Shown: positions 49,985 through 59,024 of the stretch, piece by piece
How the letters are laid out: the number at the start of each line of letters is the position of its first letter
Position numbering within the stretch: position 1 is the stretch's first letter
DNA from: Sphingomonas aurantiaca
GTDB lineage: Bacteria; Pseudomonadota; Alphaproteobacteria; Sphingomonadales; Sphingomonadaceae
Length of the DNA: 64,000 nucleotides
Direction: 5' to 3'
Assembly: GCF_003050705.1 (NCBI RefSeq)
Contig: NZ_QAOG01000002.1
Coordinates: 62,001 to 126,000, forward strand
The notes under the pieces: model-generated
Databases searched by the model: none
What the model saw: the letters and a program-made list of their open reading frames with translations, nothing else
What the model was told of the DNA's origin: nothing
Translations under genes and position numbers: made by a program

Positions 49985-51406
49985 ATGGGCATGTTTGGAC
50001 CGCGTAAATCGTTCGAAGCGTCTGCCCATGGCCAGGACCACAGCTTGGCGAAAACGCTGAGCTGGCCGCATCTGATCGCGCTCGGGGTGGGGGCGATCGT
50101 CGGCACCGGGATCTACACTTTGGTCGGCGTCGGCGCGGAGCGCGCAGGGCCGGGGGTGATCCTCGCCTTCGTGATCTGCGGCGTGATCTGCGCCTGCGCC
50201 GCGCTCGCCTATACCGAACTCGCGACGCTGATCCCCGCCGCGGGCAGCGCGTACACCTTCAGCTACACCGCGCTCGGCGAGACCGTCGCCTGGGTCGTCG
50301 GCTGGAGCCTGATCCTCGAATATTCGCTGGCATGCTCGACCGTCGCGGTTGGCTGGTCGGGCTATCTGGTCGGCTGGATCGAGGCGGCGGGGGTGCATCT
50401 GCCGCACGCCTTGCTGGTCGGGCCGCATGGCGGCGGCTTCGTCAACATGCCCGCGGTGCTGGTGTCGCTTGGCGTGATGGGGATGCTGATCCTCGGCACG
50501 CGGCAGAGCGCGACGCTCAACATCGTCCTCGTGCTGATCAAGCTGGTCGCGCTGACGATCTTCGTCGTCTACGCGGCGCCCGCGTTCAAGGCGGACAATC
50601 TCCACCCGTTCATGCCCTACGGCTTCGGCTCGACCGAGCTCGGCGGGCACAAGCGCGGCGTGATGGCGGCGGCGGCGATCGTGTTCTTCGCGTTCTACGG
50701 CTTCGACGCGGTCGCGACCTCGGCGGAGGAGACCAAGAACCCCAAGCGCGACCTGACGATCGGCATCGTCGGCTCGATGCTCGTGTGCACCGTGATCTAC
50801 ATGGCGGTCGCGGTCAGCGCGATCGGTGCGCTGCCGTTCACGCAGCTCGCCAATTCGCCCGAGCCCTTGGCGCTGGTGCTGCGCCAGCTGAGCCAGCCCT
50901 TCGCGGCGCAGCTGATCGCGCTCGCCGCGGTCGTCGCGCTGCCCTCGGTGATTCTGGTGATGATGTACGGGCAGAGCCGCATCTTCTTCGTGATGGCGCG
51001 CGACGGCCTGCTCCCCCGCGGTCTCGCCAAGGTCAGCAAGCGGACCGGGTCGCCGACGCTCATCACGCTGCTCACCGGCCTGTCGATCGCCGCGGTCGCG
51101 GGGTTCTTCCGCCTCGACGAGATCGCCGAACTCGCCAATGCGGGGACGCTGATCGCGTTCATCTCGGTCGGGATCTGCCTGATGGTCCTGCGCCGTACCG
51201 CGCCGCACCTCGCCCGACTGTTCCGCTGCCCCGCGGCCTATGTCGTCGGCAGCGTGACCGTCGTCGGCTGCCTGTACCTGCTGGCGAGCCTGCCGTCCTC
51301 GACGCTCGCCCGCTTCGTGATCTGGAACGCCGCCGGGCTCGCGCTCTACTTCGCCTATGGCCGGCGCAAGAGCGACGTCGGCAACCCGGTGGCCCGCACG
51401 GCGTGA
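49985..51406 (+). CDS. APC-family amino acid permease
   Basis: Inner-membrane transporter of 473 residues with about 12 helices. The first helix carries the APC motif SWPHLIALGVGAIVGTGIYTLVG (about 25-47), followed by GVICACAALAYTELATLIPAAGSAYTF. The pattern FFAFYGFDAVATSAEETKNPKRDLTIGI (about 228-255) is typical of the cationic amino acid transporter (YfnA-like) subgroup. It starts 15 bases after the GntR gene and closes the operon. By context it should import proline, hydroxyproline or short derivatives, which departs from the usual cationic substrates; this is inference. Confidence 0.92.
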   Translation: MGMFGPRKSFEASAHGQDHSLAKTLSWPHLIALGVGAIVGTGIYTLVGVGAERAGPGVILAFVICGVICACAALAYTELATLIPAAGSAYTFSYTALGETVAWVVGWSLILEYSLACSTVAVGWSGYLVGWIEAAGVHLPHALLVGPHGGGFVNMPAVLVSLGVMGMLILGTRQSATLNIVLVLIKLVALTIFVVYAAPAFKADNLHPFMPYGFGSTELGGHKRGVMAAAAIVFFAFYGFDAVATSAEETKNPKRDLTIGIVGSMLVCTVIYMAVAVSAIGALPFTQLANSPEPLALVLRQLSQPFAAQLIALAAVVALPSVILVMMYGQSRIFFVMARDGLLPRGLAKVSKRTGSPTLITLLTGLSIAAVAGFFRLDEIAELANAGTLIAFISVGICLMVLRRTAPHLARLFRCPAAYVVGSVTVVGCLYLLASLPSSTLARFVIWNAAGLALYFAYGRRKSDVGNPVARTA

Positions 51407-51410
51407 CGCG

Positions 51411-51551
51411 TCACCGTTTCTTGCGGCACGCGTCCGAGCAATAGATCACGCTATCCCAGTCGCGCGCCCATTTCTTGCGCCAGGTAAAGGGGCGCTCGCA
51501 CGCCGGACACACCTTGGTCGGCAGGTTCTGCTTGGCGACACCGTTGGGCAT
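51411..51551 (-). CDS. DUF2256 zinc-ribbon protein
   Basis: A 46-residue protein with two CxxC-type pairs: [15 protein letters not shown] (Cys15, Cys18) and [12 protein letters not shown] (Cys38, Cys42), probably binding one zinc ion. The [10 protein letters not shown] core is the DUF2256 hallmark. The ATG overlaps the aroB stop by one base (TGATG), so it is co-translated with aroB. Function unknown; DUF2256 genes are common and usually small. Confidence 0.85.
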   Translation of the reverse strand: MPNGVAKQNLPTKVCPACERPFTWRKKWARDWDSVIYCSDACRKKR

Positions 51552-52651
51552 CAGCGGGCCTGCGCGTCAAGGAACGCCGCGACATCGGTGAGGTCGACGG
51601 TCTTGTCGAGATAGGTCCCGCCGATCCCGCGCGCGAGCAGGAACGGCAGCGTTCCCGCCGCCATCTTCTTGTCGTGCCGCATATGATCGACGAGCCGGGC
51701 GCCGCTCGCGTCGACCCCCGCCGCCGCCAGCCCGTCGGGCAGCCCCGCGTCGCGCCAATGCGCCGCAACGCGCTGCGCGTCCTCGTCCGAACACAGACCC
51801 TGCGCCGCCGAAAAACCGAACGCCAGCGAACAGCCCGCCGCCACGCCCTCGCCATGGATCAGCGCCTGCGAGAACCCGGTCTCCGCCTCCAGCGCATGCC
51901 CGAACGTGTGGCCAAGGTTGAGCAACGCCCGCGTCCCATTGGTCTCGTGTTCGTCCGCCGCGACGATCCGCGCCTTCGCCGAAACGCTGTGCGCGATCGC
52001 ATATTCGCGCAAACCCAAATCGCCCGCGAGCAACGCCGCGCCATTGGCCTCGCACCATTCGAAGAAGGCGAGATCGTCGATCAGCCCATATTTCACGACC
52101 TCGGCATAGCCCGCACGCAACTCGCGGATCGGCAGCGTGTCGAGTACCTTCGGGTCGATCAGCACCATCGCCGGCTGATGGAACGCGCCGATCAGGTTCT
52201 TGCCCGCGCGCGTATTGATCGCGGTCTTGCCGCCGACCGAGCTGTCGACCTGCGCGAGCAGGCTCGTCGGGATCTGCACGAACTGGCATCCACGCTTGAG
52301 GATCGCGCAGGCGAACCCGACGAGATCGCCGATCACGCCGCCGCCCAGCGCGACGACATTATCGCCACGCTCGATCCCGAGTTCGAGCAGCCGGTCGCAC
52401 AGCATCTCGAGCGTCGCCCAGCTCTTGCTGCCCTCGCCGGGCGCCAGCACGATCGCCTCGGATTCGAGCCCCGCGGCGCTCAGCGAAGCCTGGAGGGTGG
52501 CCAGATGCGTCGCCAGGTTCGCATCGGTGACGATCGCGATGCGCCGGCCCTTTGCCAGCGGCGCGATGAATTCGCCGGCGCGGCCAAGCAGTCCCGCCTC
52601 GATATGGATCGGGTAGGTCCGCGCGCCCAGTTCGACGGTAATGGTCTTCAT
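51551..52651 (-). CDS. aroB: 3-dehydroquinate synthase
   Basis: Second step of the shikimate pathway: converts DAHP to 3-dehydroquinate using NAD+ and a divalent metal. The 366-residue protein has the NAD/metal motifs [33 protein letters not shown] (about 95-125), [19 protein letters not shown] (about 127-146), the Glu of [13 protein letters not shown] (about 188) and the His of [11 protein letters not shown] (about 247). The start overlaps the aroK stop (ATGA), giving the usual aroK-aroB operon. Confidence 0.98.
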   Translation of the reverse strand: MKTITVELGARTYPIHIEAGLLGRAGEFIAPLAKGRRIAIVTDANLATHLATLQASLSAAGLESEAIVLAPGEGSKSWATLEMLCDRLLELGIERGDNVVALGGGVIGDLVGFACAILKRGCQFVQIPTSLLAQVDSSVGGKTAINTRAGKNLIGAFHQPAMVLIDPKVLDTLPIRELRAGYAEVVKYGLIDDLAFFEWCEANGAALLAGDLGLREYAIAHSVSAKARIVAADEHETNGTRALLNLGHTFGHALEAETGFSQALIHGEGVAAGCSLAFGFSAAQGLCSDEDAQRVAAHWRDAGLPDGLAAAGVDASGARLVDHMRHDKKMAAGTLPFLLARGIGGTYLDKTVDLTDVAAFLDAQAR

Positions 52652-53223
52652 CGGCCTAACGCTCTCAGGATTGCAGCGACGGTCGCTTCGTGCGGCGTCT
52701 TGTTGCTGACGATATGGATATGCGCCTGCGCGTAGATCGGGTTGCGGACGCGCGCCAGTTCGGCGAGCACCTTGCCCGGATCGCGGTTGCGCAGCAGCGG
52801 GCGGGTGTCACGCCGCCCGACACGCTCGACGAGGATGTCGGGATGCGCGCTCAGCCACACCGACACCGCGTCGCGCAGGATCAGCGCGCGCGTATCGTCG
52901 TTGATGAACGCGCCGCCACCCGTCGCGATGATCTTGGGCGTACCGTCGATCAGCCTCGCGATCACGCGGCGTTCGCCGTCGCGGAAATATTCCTCGCCAT
53001 ATTTGGCGAAGATCTCGGCGACGGTCATGCCCGACGCGGCCTCGATCTCGTGATCGGCATCGACGAACGGCAGGTTCATGCGCAGCGCGAGGCGGCGGCC
53101 GACGGTGGTCTTGCCGACGCCCATCAGCCCGACGAGCACGATCGGGCGATCGATCGGGGCAGCGCGGCGACTGCCGGCAGGGCCGCCTGGAGGCCCACCT
53201 GAAGGGTTGTGGCTTTGCAACAT
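52648..53223 (-). CDS. aroK: Shikimate kinase
   Basis: Phosphorylates shikimate at the 3-position. The P-loop GLMGVGKTTVGRRLA lies at about residues 32-46, the shikimate-binding DADHEIE at about 56-62, and the GGGAF glycine-rich loop at about 103-107. ATG 53223 gives a 191-residue protein with a Gly/Pro-rich N-terminal extension; an upstream in-frame start at 53316 would overlap the divergent small gene and is unlikely. It is coupled to aroB by a four-base overlap. Confidence 0.95.
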   Translation of the reverse strand: MLQSHNPSGGPPGGPAGSRRAAPIDRPIVLVGLMGVGKTTVGRRLALRMNLPFVDADHEIEAASGMTVAEIFAKYGEEYFRDGERRVIARLIDGTPKIIATGGGAFINDDTRALILRDAVSVWLSAHPDILVERVGRRDTRPLLRNRDPGKVLAELARVRNPIYAQAHIHIVSNKTPHEATVAAILRALGR

Positions 53224-53302
53224 CGTGAGCCGCGCTATACAGCGGCACCGCGCAAGGGCAAAAGCTCTTGGCGCCTGTTTGTCCACTACAAGGTTACGTC
53301 GC

Positions 53303-53437
53303 ATGTCCCGTTTCATCGTCTCGGTCGTCGTCGTTCTTGTGGTCGTGGTCGGCGGCCTGTTCCTGCTGGCCGGCCGCGCGACCGAGCGTCCGCAGAGCCG
53401 CGTCGAGAAGGCCGTGACGCTTGCGAACCTCTCTTAA
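53303..53437 (+). CDS. Small single-pass membrane protein
   Basis: A 44-residue protein: MSRF, then a transmembrane helix rich in Val (IVSVVVVLVVVVGGLFLLAG) and a short polar tail (RATERPQSRVEKAVTLANLS). It starts 79 bases from aroK on the opposite strand and its end overlaps the next gene by 17 bases. I do not recognise a family. Its fixed place before the large exported protein suggests a joint function or translational coupling. Confidence 0.6.
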   Translation: MSRFIVSVVVVLVVVVGGLFLLAGRATERPQSRVEKAVTLANLS

Positions 53438-55259
53438 GGCGACACTGGCGGCGGCGGTTGCCGCCGGGGCTCTCGTCGCGCTGGCACCGGCGATCGGGCA
53501 GGATCGCCCCGAATCGATCCTGCCGCCCGGGTTCGGCGATCCCACCCCGACGCCCGCGCCGCGGCCGGCGCCACCTGCGGGCACGCCCACGCGGCCGTCC
53601 GGCACGCCGCAGCCGACCGTCCCGCAGCCGGCGCCCGCCGCGCCGTCGCCCGGCGCGATGATCCAGCCGCTACCGCCGACGACGCCGACCGGCATTCCCC
53701 CGGTGGCGCCCGCCGCGACGCCCGCGGCCATCGATCCCGCTGTGCTCGCGCGGTACGAGATGCCCGAATCGGCACGGCGCTCGCTCGCGACGGTCGGGCC
53801 GGTGGCATCGCGTGAGGGTGGGCTGGAGACCGACGCGTTCGGCGAGGCCGACGGCCATTATGTCGAGACGCTGATGCGCCGGCTGACCGCGCCCTTGCCG
53901 TCGCGCTGGATGTCGATCCTGCTGCGCCGCGCTCTGGTATCGCGCGTCGATACGCCTGCGCGCATCAACGGCGCGGACTTTGCGGCGGAACGCGCTTGGC
54001 TGTTGCTGCGGATGGGCGAATCGGTCGCCGCGCGCGCAGTCACGCAGAGCGTCGACACCGACAACTACACGCCCAAGCTGTACCAGGTCGCGATGAACAC
54101 GGCGCTGGCGACGGGCGATCCCGCGGGCTTCTGCCCGCTCGTCCCCGGCGCGATGCGTCTTGCACCGGCGCGTGGCTGGACGATGGCGCAGGCGATGTGC
54201 GCTGGCCTCTCGGGCAACCCAGCGCAGGCGACCCCGCTGATCGCGACCGCCAAGCGCCGCAACGTCGCGAGTGGCGTCGACATGCTGCTCGCGCAGAAAG
54301 TCGTGGGGGCCGGCGCGCAAGGCCGACAGGCCGTGACGATCGAGTGGGACGGCATCGACCAGCTGACCGCGTGGCGGTTCGGGCTGGCGATGGCGACCGG
54401 CGTCGCGGTGCCCGACGCGCTCTATGCCAGCGCAGGGCCGCAGGTGCGATACTGGCAGGCGCTGTCCCCGTCGGTGCCGCTGGCGGCCCGGCTCGCGCCC
54501 GCCGAATCGGCGGCGGGGCAGGGGGTGCTCTCCAGCGCCGCGCTGGTCGATCTCTACGCCGCCGCCTCGACCGACGACGATACGCAGAGCGTCGCGGCCG
54601 CGGCCGCCAACGATCTGCGCACCGCCTATGCCGATCGCAGTTTCGAGACGCGGCTGAACGCCCTGCGCCAGCTCTGGGGCGGCGCGGACACGCGGCCGTC
54701 CTATGCGCGGCTTGTCCTGACCGCACGCGCGGCGGCACGAATGAACCCGGCGCTGGCCAAGGCCGAGGCGGATCATCTGGTCGCGTCGATGCTGTCGGCG
54801 GGGCTCGACCGCACCGCCGCACGCTGGCTCGGCACCGTACCCGCGGGCGGCGATGCTTGGGCGATGATCATGCTCAGCGATCCCGATGCGTATCGCCGGC
54901 TGACCTATGCCGATCTCGCCTCCTATTCGGGCGGCGAAGGCGATTCGGCGCTCAAGCAGCGGATGTTGTTCGCGGGGCTCGCCGGGCTCGGGCGGCTCAA
55001 CACCGGTGATATCGAGCGTGCCGCCCAGTCGCTGGGCGTACCGATCGGCGCGGACAATGCCTGGACGCGCGCGCTCGATCGTGCCGCGCGCGCCGGCCAG
55101 TCGGGTACGGTCGTGGTCCTCGCGGCGATTGGCATGCAGGCCGCCGGCTGGAAGGATATCCCGCCCGAGGCGCTGTACCGGATCGTCGGCGCGTTGCGGG
55201 CCGTCGGGCTCGACGGCGAAGCACGGATGATCGCCGCCGAGGCGATTGCGAGGGCGTGA
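53421..55259 (+). CDS. Large exported protein of unknown function
   Basis: Exported protein of 612 residues with a TTG start (GAGAAGG about 8 bases before). The signal-like N-terminus (LKATLAAAVAAGALVALAPAIG) is followed by ~75 residues of Pro/Thr-rich linker (TPTPAPRPAPPAGTPTRPS...). From about residue 110 to the end the sequence is helical, Ala/Leu-rich and repetitive in hydrophobic pattern (AARAVTQSVDTDNYTPKLYQVAMNTALATGDPAGF; ALYRIVGALRAVGLDGEARMIAAEAIARA), consistent with TPR-like solenoid repeats. It overlaps xerD by four bases (GTGA). No function can be assigned; a role in the envelope or division is possible. Confidence 0.8.
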   Translation: MRTSLKATLAAAVAAGALVALAPAIGQDRPESILPPGFGDPTPTPAPRPAPPAGTPTRPSGTPQPTVPQPAPAAPSPGAMIQPLPPTTPTGIPPVAPAATPAAIDPAVLARYEMPESARRSLATVGPVASREGGLETDAFGEADGHYVETLMRRLTAPLPSRWMSILLRRALVSRVDTPARINGADFAAERAWLLLRMGESVAARAVTQSVDTDNYTPKLYQVAMNTALATGDPAGFCPLVPGAMRLAPARGWTMAQAMCAGLSGNPAQATPLIATAKRRNVASGVDMLLAQKVVGAGAQGRQAVTIEWDGIDQLTAWRFGLAMATGVAVPDALYASAGPQVRYWQALSPSVPLAARLAPAESAAGQGVLSSAALVDLYAAASTDDDTQSVAAAAANDLRTAYADRSFETRLNALRQLWGGADTRPSYARLVLTARAAARMNPALAKAEADHLVASMLSAGLDRTAARWLGTVPAGGDAWAMIMLSDPDAYRRLTYADLASYSGGEGDSALKQRMLFAGLAGLGRLNTGDIERAAQSLGVPIGADNAWTRALDRAARAGQSGTVVVLAAIGMQAAGWKDIPPEALYRIVGALRAVGLDGEARMIAAEAIARA

Positions 55260-56155
55260 CCCACGCTACTGACCGTGCGCTGATCGACCGATTCCTGGAG
55301 ATGATGGCGGCGGAGGCGGGGGCGGCACCGAACACGCTCGCCGCCTACCGCAGCGATCTGATGCTCGCGTCGCAGGCGCTCGAAGGCAACTTGGTCGACG
55401 CGGACGCCGCCGCGCTCGCAACCGTGTCGGGCGGATGGTCGGCGCTCTCTCGCGCGACCGTCGGCCGAAAGTCCGCCTCGCTCCGCCGCTTCTTCGCGTT
55501 CCTCGCCGAAGAGGGCCACCGCGCCGACGATCCCGGCAACGCGCTGCCCAGGCCCGGCCCCGCCCGCGCGCTCCCCAAGGTGCTGAGCCACGCCGATATC
55601 GACCGGTTGTTCGCCGCGATCGCCGAGCGCGCCGCGCGCGATCCGCTCGACCCCAACGACCTGCGGCTCTCCGCGCTGTTCGAGCTCCTCTACGGTTCCG
55701 GCCTGCGCGCGACCGAGCTCGTCAGCCTGCCGCGCAACGCGGTCCACCCCGATCGCCCGTTCCTGATCCTGCGCGGCAAGGGCGGACGCGAGCGGATGGT
55801 GCCGATCTCCGACCGTGCGCGTGCCGCGGTGGCGCTCTGGCGTACCCATGTTGCCGCCGACCGTCTGTGGCTGTTCCCCTCGGGCAAGGGCCACCTCTCG
55901 CGCATCCGCCTGTACCAGATCGTCAAGGCGCTCGCCGCCGAGGCGGGGATCCCGCCCGACCGGGTCAGCCCGCACGTCCTGCGCCATGCGTTCGCGACTC
56001 ACCTGCTCGCGGGGGGCGCCGATCTGCGCGCGCTGCAATCGATGCTCGGCCACGCCGATATCGCCACGACCGAGATCTATACGCATGTCGATTCGAGCCG
56101 CCTGGTCGAGCTCGTCAACACGCGTCACCCGCTGGCGGATATGCCGCCGCGTTGA
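55256..56155 (+). CDS. xerD: Tyrosine site-specific recombinase
   Basis: Resolves chromosome dimers at dif together with XerC. The 299-residue protein starts with GTG overlapping the previous stop. The N-terminal SAM-like core-binding domain (residues ~5-95) precedes the catalytic domain with all the active-site residues: Arg in SGLRATELVSL, Lys in RGKGGRERMVP, His-x-x-Arg in PHVLRHAFATHLL, His in LGHADIATTEIYTH and the following Tyr nucleophile in the same segment. It is next to accA, a common order in Sphingomonadales. XerC rather than XerD cannot be excluded by eye. Confidence 0.92.
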   Translation: MTHATDRALIDRFLEMMAAEAGAAPNTLAAYRSDLMLASQALEGNLVDADAAALATVSGGWSALSRATVGRKSASLRRFFAFLAEEGHRADDPGNALPRPGPARALPKVLSHADIDRLFAAIAERAARDPLDPNDLRLSALFELLYGSGLRATELVSLPRNAVHPDRPFLILRGKGGRERMVPISDRARAAVALWRTHVAADRLWLFPSGKGHLSRIRLYQIVKALAAEAGIPPDRVSPHVLRHAFATHLLAGGADLRALQSMLGHADIATTEIYTHVDSSRLVELVNTRHPLADMPPR

Positions 56156-56186
56156 CGCGGACGGCGCCGCACCGTAACCGCCGCGG

Positions 56187-57134
56187 ATGCCAAGCTTCCT
56201 CGACTTCGAGAAACCGATCGCCGAACTCCAGGGCCGGATCGACGAACTCCGCGACACCGCTGCCGAAGGCAGCGTCGACCTGGCCGCGGATATCGCGCGT
56301 CTCCAGGCCAAATCCGACAAGCTGCTGAAGGATACCTTCGCGCGGCTGACGCCGTGGCAGAAGGCGCAGGTCGCGCGCCATCCCGAGCGTCCGCACTTCA
56401 AGGACTATGTCGCCGCGCTGTTCGACGAGTTCGTCCCGCTCGCCGGCGACCGCGCGTTCGGCGACGATCAGGCGATCCTCGGCGGCTTCGCGACGTTCCG
56501 CGGGCGCAAGATCATGGTGCTCGGCCATGAGAAGGGCGACGATACCGCGAGCCGCCTCCGCCACAATTTCGGCATGGGCAAGCCCGAGGGCTATCGCAAG
56601 GCGATCCGCCTCGTCGAACTCGCCAACCGATTCGGCCTGCCGATCGTGACGCTCGTCGACACCTCGGGCGCGTTCCCTGGCATCCAGGCCGAGGAGCGCG
56701 GCCAGGCCGAGGCGATCGCGCGCTCGACCGAAGCCTGCCTCAACGCGGGCGTGCCGATCGTCGCGGCGATCGTCGGCGAGGGCGGTTCGGGCGGCGCGGT
56801 CGCGCTCGCCGCGGGGAACCGGGTGCTGATGTTCGAACACGCGATCTATTCGGTGATCAGCCCCGAAGGCTGCGCCTCGATCCTGTGGCGCACCGCCGAC
56901 AAGGCTCCCGAGGCCGCCGAAGCGATGCGGATCACCGCGCAGGACCTGAAAGCGTTCGGCGTCATCGACGATATCGTCGCCGAACCACTCGGCGGCGCGC
57001 ACCGCGATCGTGCGACGGCGATCGAATCGCTCGGCGATGCGCTGGCGTCGGCGCTCGCCGACCTCGTCGCGCTTGCGCCTGCCGATCTGCGCAAGGATCG
57101 CCAGGCCAAGTTCCTGAAGATGGGTAGGCTCTAA
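56187..57134 (+). CDS. accA: Acetyl-CoA carboxylase carboxyltransferase subunit alpha
   Basis: Forms with AccD the carboxyltransferase that makes malonyl-CoA for fatty acid synthesis. The 315-residue protein has the standard start [21 protein letters not shown], the [30 protein letters not shown] segment (about 208-237), and the oxyanion-type [11 protein letters not shown] stretch (about 195-206). It is 31 bases downstream of xerD and followed by a strong hairpin. Confidence 0.98.
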   Translation: MPSFLDFEKPIAELQGRIDELRDTAAEGSVDLAADIARLQAKSDKLLKDTFARLTPWQKAQVARHPERPHFKDYVAALFDEFVPLAGDRAFGDDQAILGGFATFRGRKIMVLGHEKGDDTASRLRHNFGMGKPEGYRKAIRLVELANRFGLPIVTLVDTSGAFPGIQAEERGQAEAIARSTEACLNAGVPIVAAIVGEGGSGGAVALAAGNRVLMFEHAIYSVISPEGCASILWRTADKAPEAAEAMRITAQDLKAFGVIDDIVAEPLGGAHRDRATAIESLGDALASALADLVALAPADLRKDRQAKFLKMGRL

Positions 57135-57165
57135 CCGCGCATCGACCCGCGTCGGAGCACAAGAA

Positions 57166-57197
57166 AAGGGCGGCGGAACCGGAGTTCCGCCGCCCTT
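57166..57197 (+). terminator. Intrinsic terminator after accA
   Basis: A perfect 14-base-pair stem (AAGGGCGGCGGAAC / GTTCCGCCGCCCTT) with loop CGGA, followed by CTTCTT, 31 bases after the accA stop. On the minus strand it is preceded by the Flp pilin gene, so it may serve both directions. Confidence 0.8.
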
Positions 57198-57257
57198 CTT
57201 CGTAGCGCATCGTGCAGGCGGGAGACTCGTCGCCGACTCGCCCGCCCGCTCAGCGGC

Positions 57258-57431
57258 TTACGTGGTCGAGCTGTTGAGCTTGGTCGAAACGTTGTTGAAC
57301 GTCTTGTTCAGGCTGTTGCCCAGGCCCTGCATCGCAGCGATGGCAGCGACGGCGATCAGCGCGGCGATCAGGCCGTACTCGATCGCGGTTGCGCCCTTGT
57401 TGTTCTTGAAAAACTTGCGGATCGTCTTCAT
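57258..57431 (-). CDS. Flp/Fap-type pilin
   Basis: Type IVb pilin subunit of 57 residues. The class-specific motif NNKGATAIEYGLIAALIAVAAIAAMQGL carries the prepilin cleavage site (G-A) and the Glu at +5 followed by Tyr; a Ser/Thr/Asn-rich tail ends the protein. ATG 57431 follows GGAGACCGGA. No Tad/Cpa assembly genes are nearby, so assembly proteins must be elsewhere. Confidence 0.92.
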   Translation of the reverse strand: MKTIRKFFKNNKGATAIEYGLIAALIAVAAIAAMQGLGNSLNKTFNNVSTKLNSSTT

Positions 57432-57577
57432 TCCGGTCTCCATCGTTGGATTGCTTCAGTGTCACCCGGCTGGACCGGACGGGCCGGATCAGCACAGACA
57501 CGATTAGAAGTGGTGGGTTGAGAAAGGCTTAAGGTCGGCAGTTTTCGTCGAGCGATGTACAAAACCACCGCGCGCGG

Positions 57578-57781
57578 TCAGCGTGCCCCGGCGACCTTCG
57601 TATCGACCTTGCCCCACATGCCCGTCGTCGAATCGGCGAGCGCGGTCAGGCCGGCGATCATCGCGATGACGATGAACGCCAGGATCAGGCCATATTCGAT
57701 CGCGGTCGCGCCGCGGGTGGTGCGCAGGGCACGCAGCAGCGTCCGGCCGGCGATCGTGGCTAGGGAAACGACAGACTTCAT
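57578..57781 (-). CDS. Flp/Fap-type pilin, second copy
   Basis: A 67-residue pilin with the same core, TTRGATAIEYGLILAFIVIAMIAGLTAL, and a divergent, longer N-terminal leader (KSVVSLATIAGRTLLRALR). It is 146 bases upstream of the first pilin on the same strand. Differences in leader and tail point to a minor or alternative subunit and not a simple tandem duplicate. Confidence 0.9.
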   Translation of the reverse strand: MKSVVSLATIAGRTLLRALRTTRGATAIEYGLILAFIVIAMIAGLTALADSTTGMWGKVDTKVAGAR

Positions 57782-57813
57782 AAGCCCCAGTGTACGCAAA
57801 GGAAAATTAAGGA

Positions 57814-58242
57814 ATGACCAACGATCGGCCCGTTTCGGGCGTGTCGTCCTTGTTGCCCGTCGTTGCCGCGGCGATGGTCGATCTCGAGGGGCGGGTGCTG
57901 CTCCAGCAGCGGCCCGAGGGTAAGTCGCTCGCCGGGCTCTGGGAGTTTCCCGGTGGCAAGGTCGAGCCTGGCGAGACCCCCGAGGCCGCGCTGATCCGGG
58001 AGCTGGAAGAGGAACTCGGCATCGCGGTGCCGCACGCCTGCTTGGCGCCCGCGGCCTTTGCCAGCGCGCCGCTCGGCGACCGTCATCTTGTCCTGCTTCT
58101 CTACATCACCCGAAAATGGACCGGCGTCCCCCGCGCGCTCGAGGCGACGGCACTCCGCTGGGTGCGGCCGAGCGAGATGCACGCGCTGCCGATGCCGCCC
58201 GCGGACCGCCCGTTGATCGGTCTGCTCGACGCGCTGATCTGA
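57814..58242 (+). CDS. mutT: 8-oxo-dGTP diphosphatase (MutT-like Nudix hydrolase)
   Basis: Removes oxidised guanine nucleotides from the pool. The 142-residue protein has the exact Nudix box GGKVEPGETPEAALIRELEEELGI (about 49-72) preceded by LLQQRPEGKSLAGLWEFPGG, which is characteristic of MutT. The ATG is preceded by AAGGA. It is divergent from the pilin gene by 32 bases. Confidence 0.93.
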   Translation: MTNDRPVSGVSSLLPVVAAAMVDLEGRVLLQQRPEGKSLAGLWEFPGGKVEPGETPEAALIRELEEELGIAVPHACLAPAAFASAPLGDRHLVLLLYITRKWTGVPRALEATALRWVRPSEMHALPMPPADRPLIGLLDALI

Positions 58243-58527
58243 CCAAACCGCGTACGGAAACGGGACGGTTTCCGCTCGGCCACGCCGCATACTTCGCGTT
58301 CGAAAATATGCACTTGATCTGGTGTCGGCGGTGTCGCAAAGCAGCGTTTCCGGCGTGCGTCCCCAAGACCGCACGCAGGCGTTGGACCGCGGCTCGCGCG
58401 AGTTATTCCCTTTTCTCGAGCGAGCCGTTTCCGATCTTGCCGCCGCCCGACGCGCTGCGATCATGTGCGGTCTCTGGCGCCTGAGCGCTGAGCAGTCTCT
58501 CGACCGTCGCTCCGATGATGTAGCGAT

Positions 58528-58601
58528 TGGAGGCCCGACCGGGAATCGAACCCGGGTGCGAGGATTTGCAGTCCTCTACGTCACCACTCCGCCATCGGGC
58601 C
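58528..58601 (-). tRNA. tRNA-Cys (anticodon GCA)
   Basis: The reverse complement gives acceptor GGCCCGA pairing with TCGGGCC, an anticodon arm GGACT-GCA-AATCC and a T-arm CCGGGTTCGATTCCCGG. The anticodon GCA reads UGC/UGU cysteine codons. The CCA end is encoded (58528-58530) and included. Confidence 0.96.
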
Positions 58602-59024
58602 TCGATGCGGACGGCGCAAATGCTTCCTTTTGTCCGCGCGGTCAACCGCGACGTGCAACGCTGCACGAAATATCCTCAGCCGGCAGGTTGCAGGGGAGTC
58701 CGGGCGCGCAGCCTGACGCGGTCCAAACGGGGTGTTCGGGAGGCGCCAAAAGCCACCCATGTGCCATTTTGGGCGACGCGGCCGGCATTCGCTGCTAGGA
58801 ATCATCGCAGAGGTAGTGCCGTGGTCTTCCGCATGCGCCCTCGACGTCCCGCCCGCGACATCTTCGGTGTCACACGGGCGGGCGGGGCGTCTACACCGCA
58901 AAATCGGTCCATCTCGTACCCGCCGTGCACAACTCCGGCTTGGCGCGGCCGATGCCGCACGATACACATCGACGCGACAACTAGTGTATTGCATGGCTAA
59001 AACAGTTGTGCGACAGGATGGGTT
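58602..59024. other. Intergenic region without a recognisable gene
   Basis: A 423-base gap between tRNA-Cys and pcm. Open frames across it are GC-rich shadows without conserved motifs. It should hold the tRNA promoter (minus strand) and the pcm promoter. Near pcm an inverted ACAACT...AGTTGT pair (around 58977-59007) is visible, but I cannot tie it to a regulator. Confidence 0.5.

Noticed and set aside
48170..51208. A 1012-codon minus-strand open frame opposite the epimerase, GntR and permease genes
   Set aside because: Shadow of three well-supported genes.
55256..56155. The tyrosine recombinase as a prophage or integrative-element integrase
   Set aside because: It is a 299-residue Xer-type protein next to accA, with no attachment-site repeats or phage genes around it.
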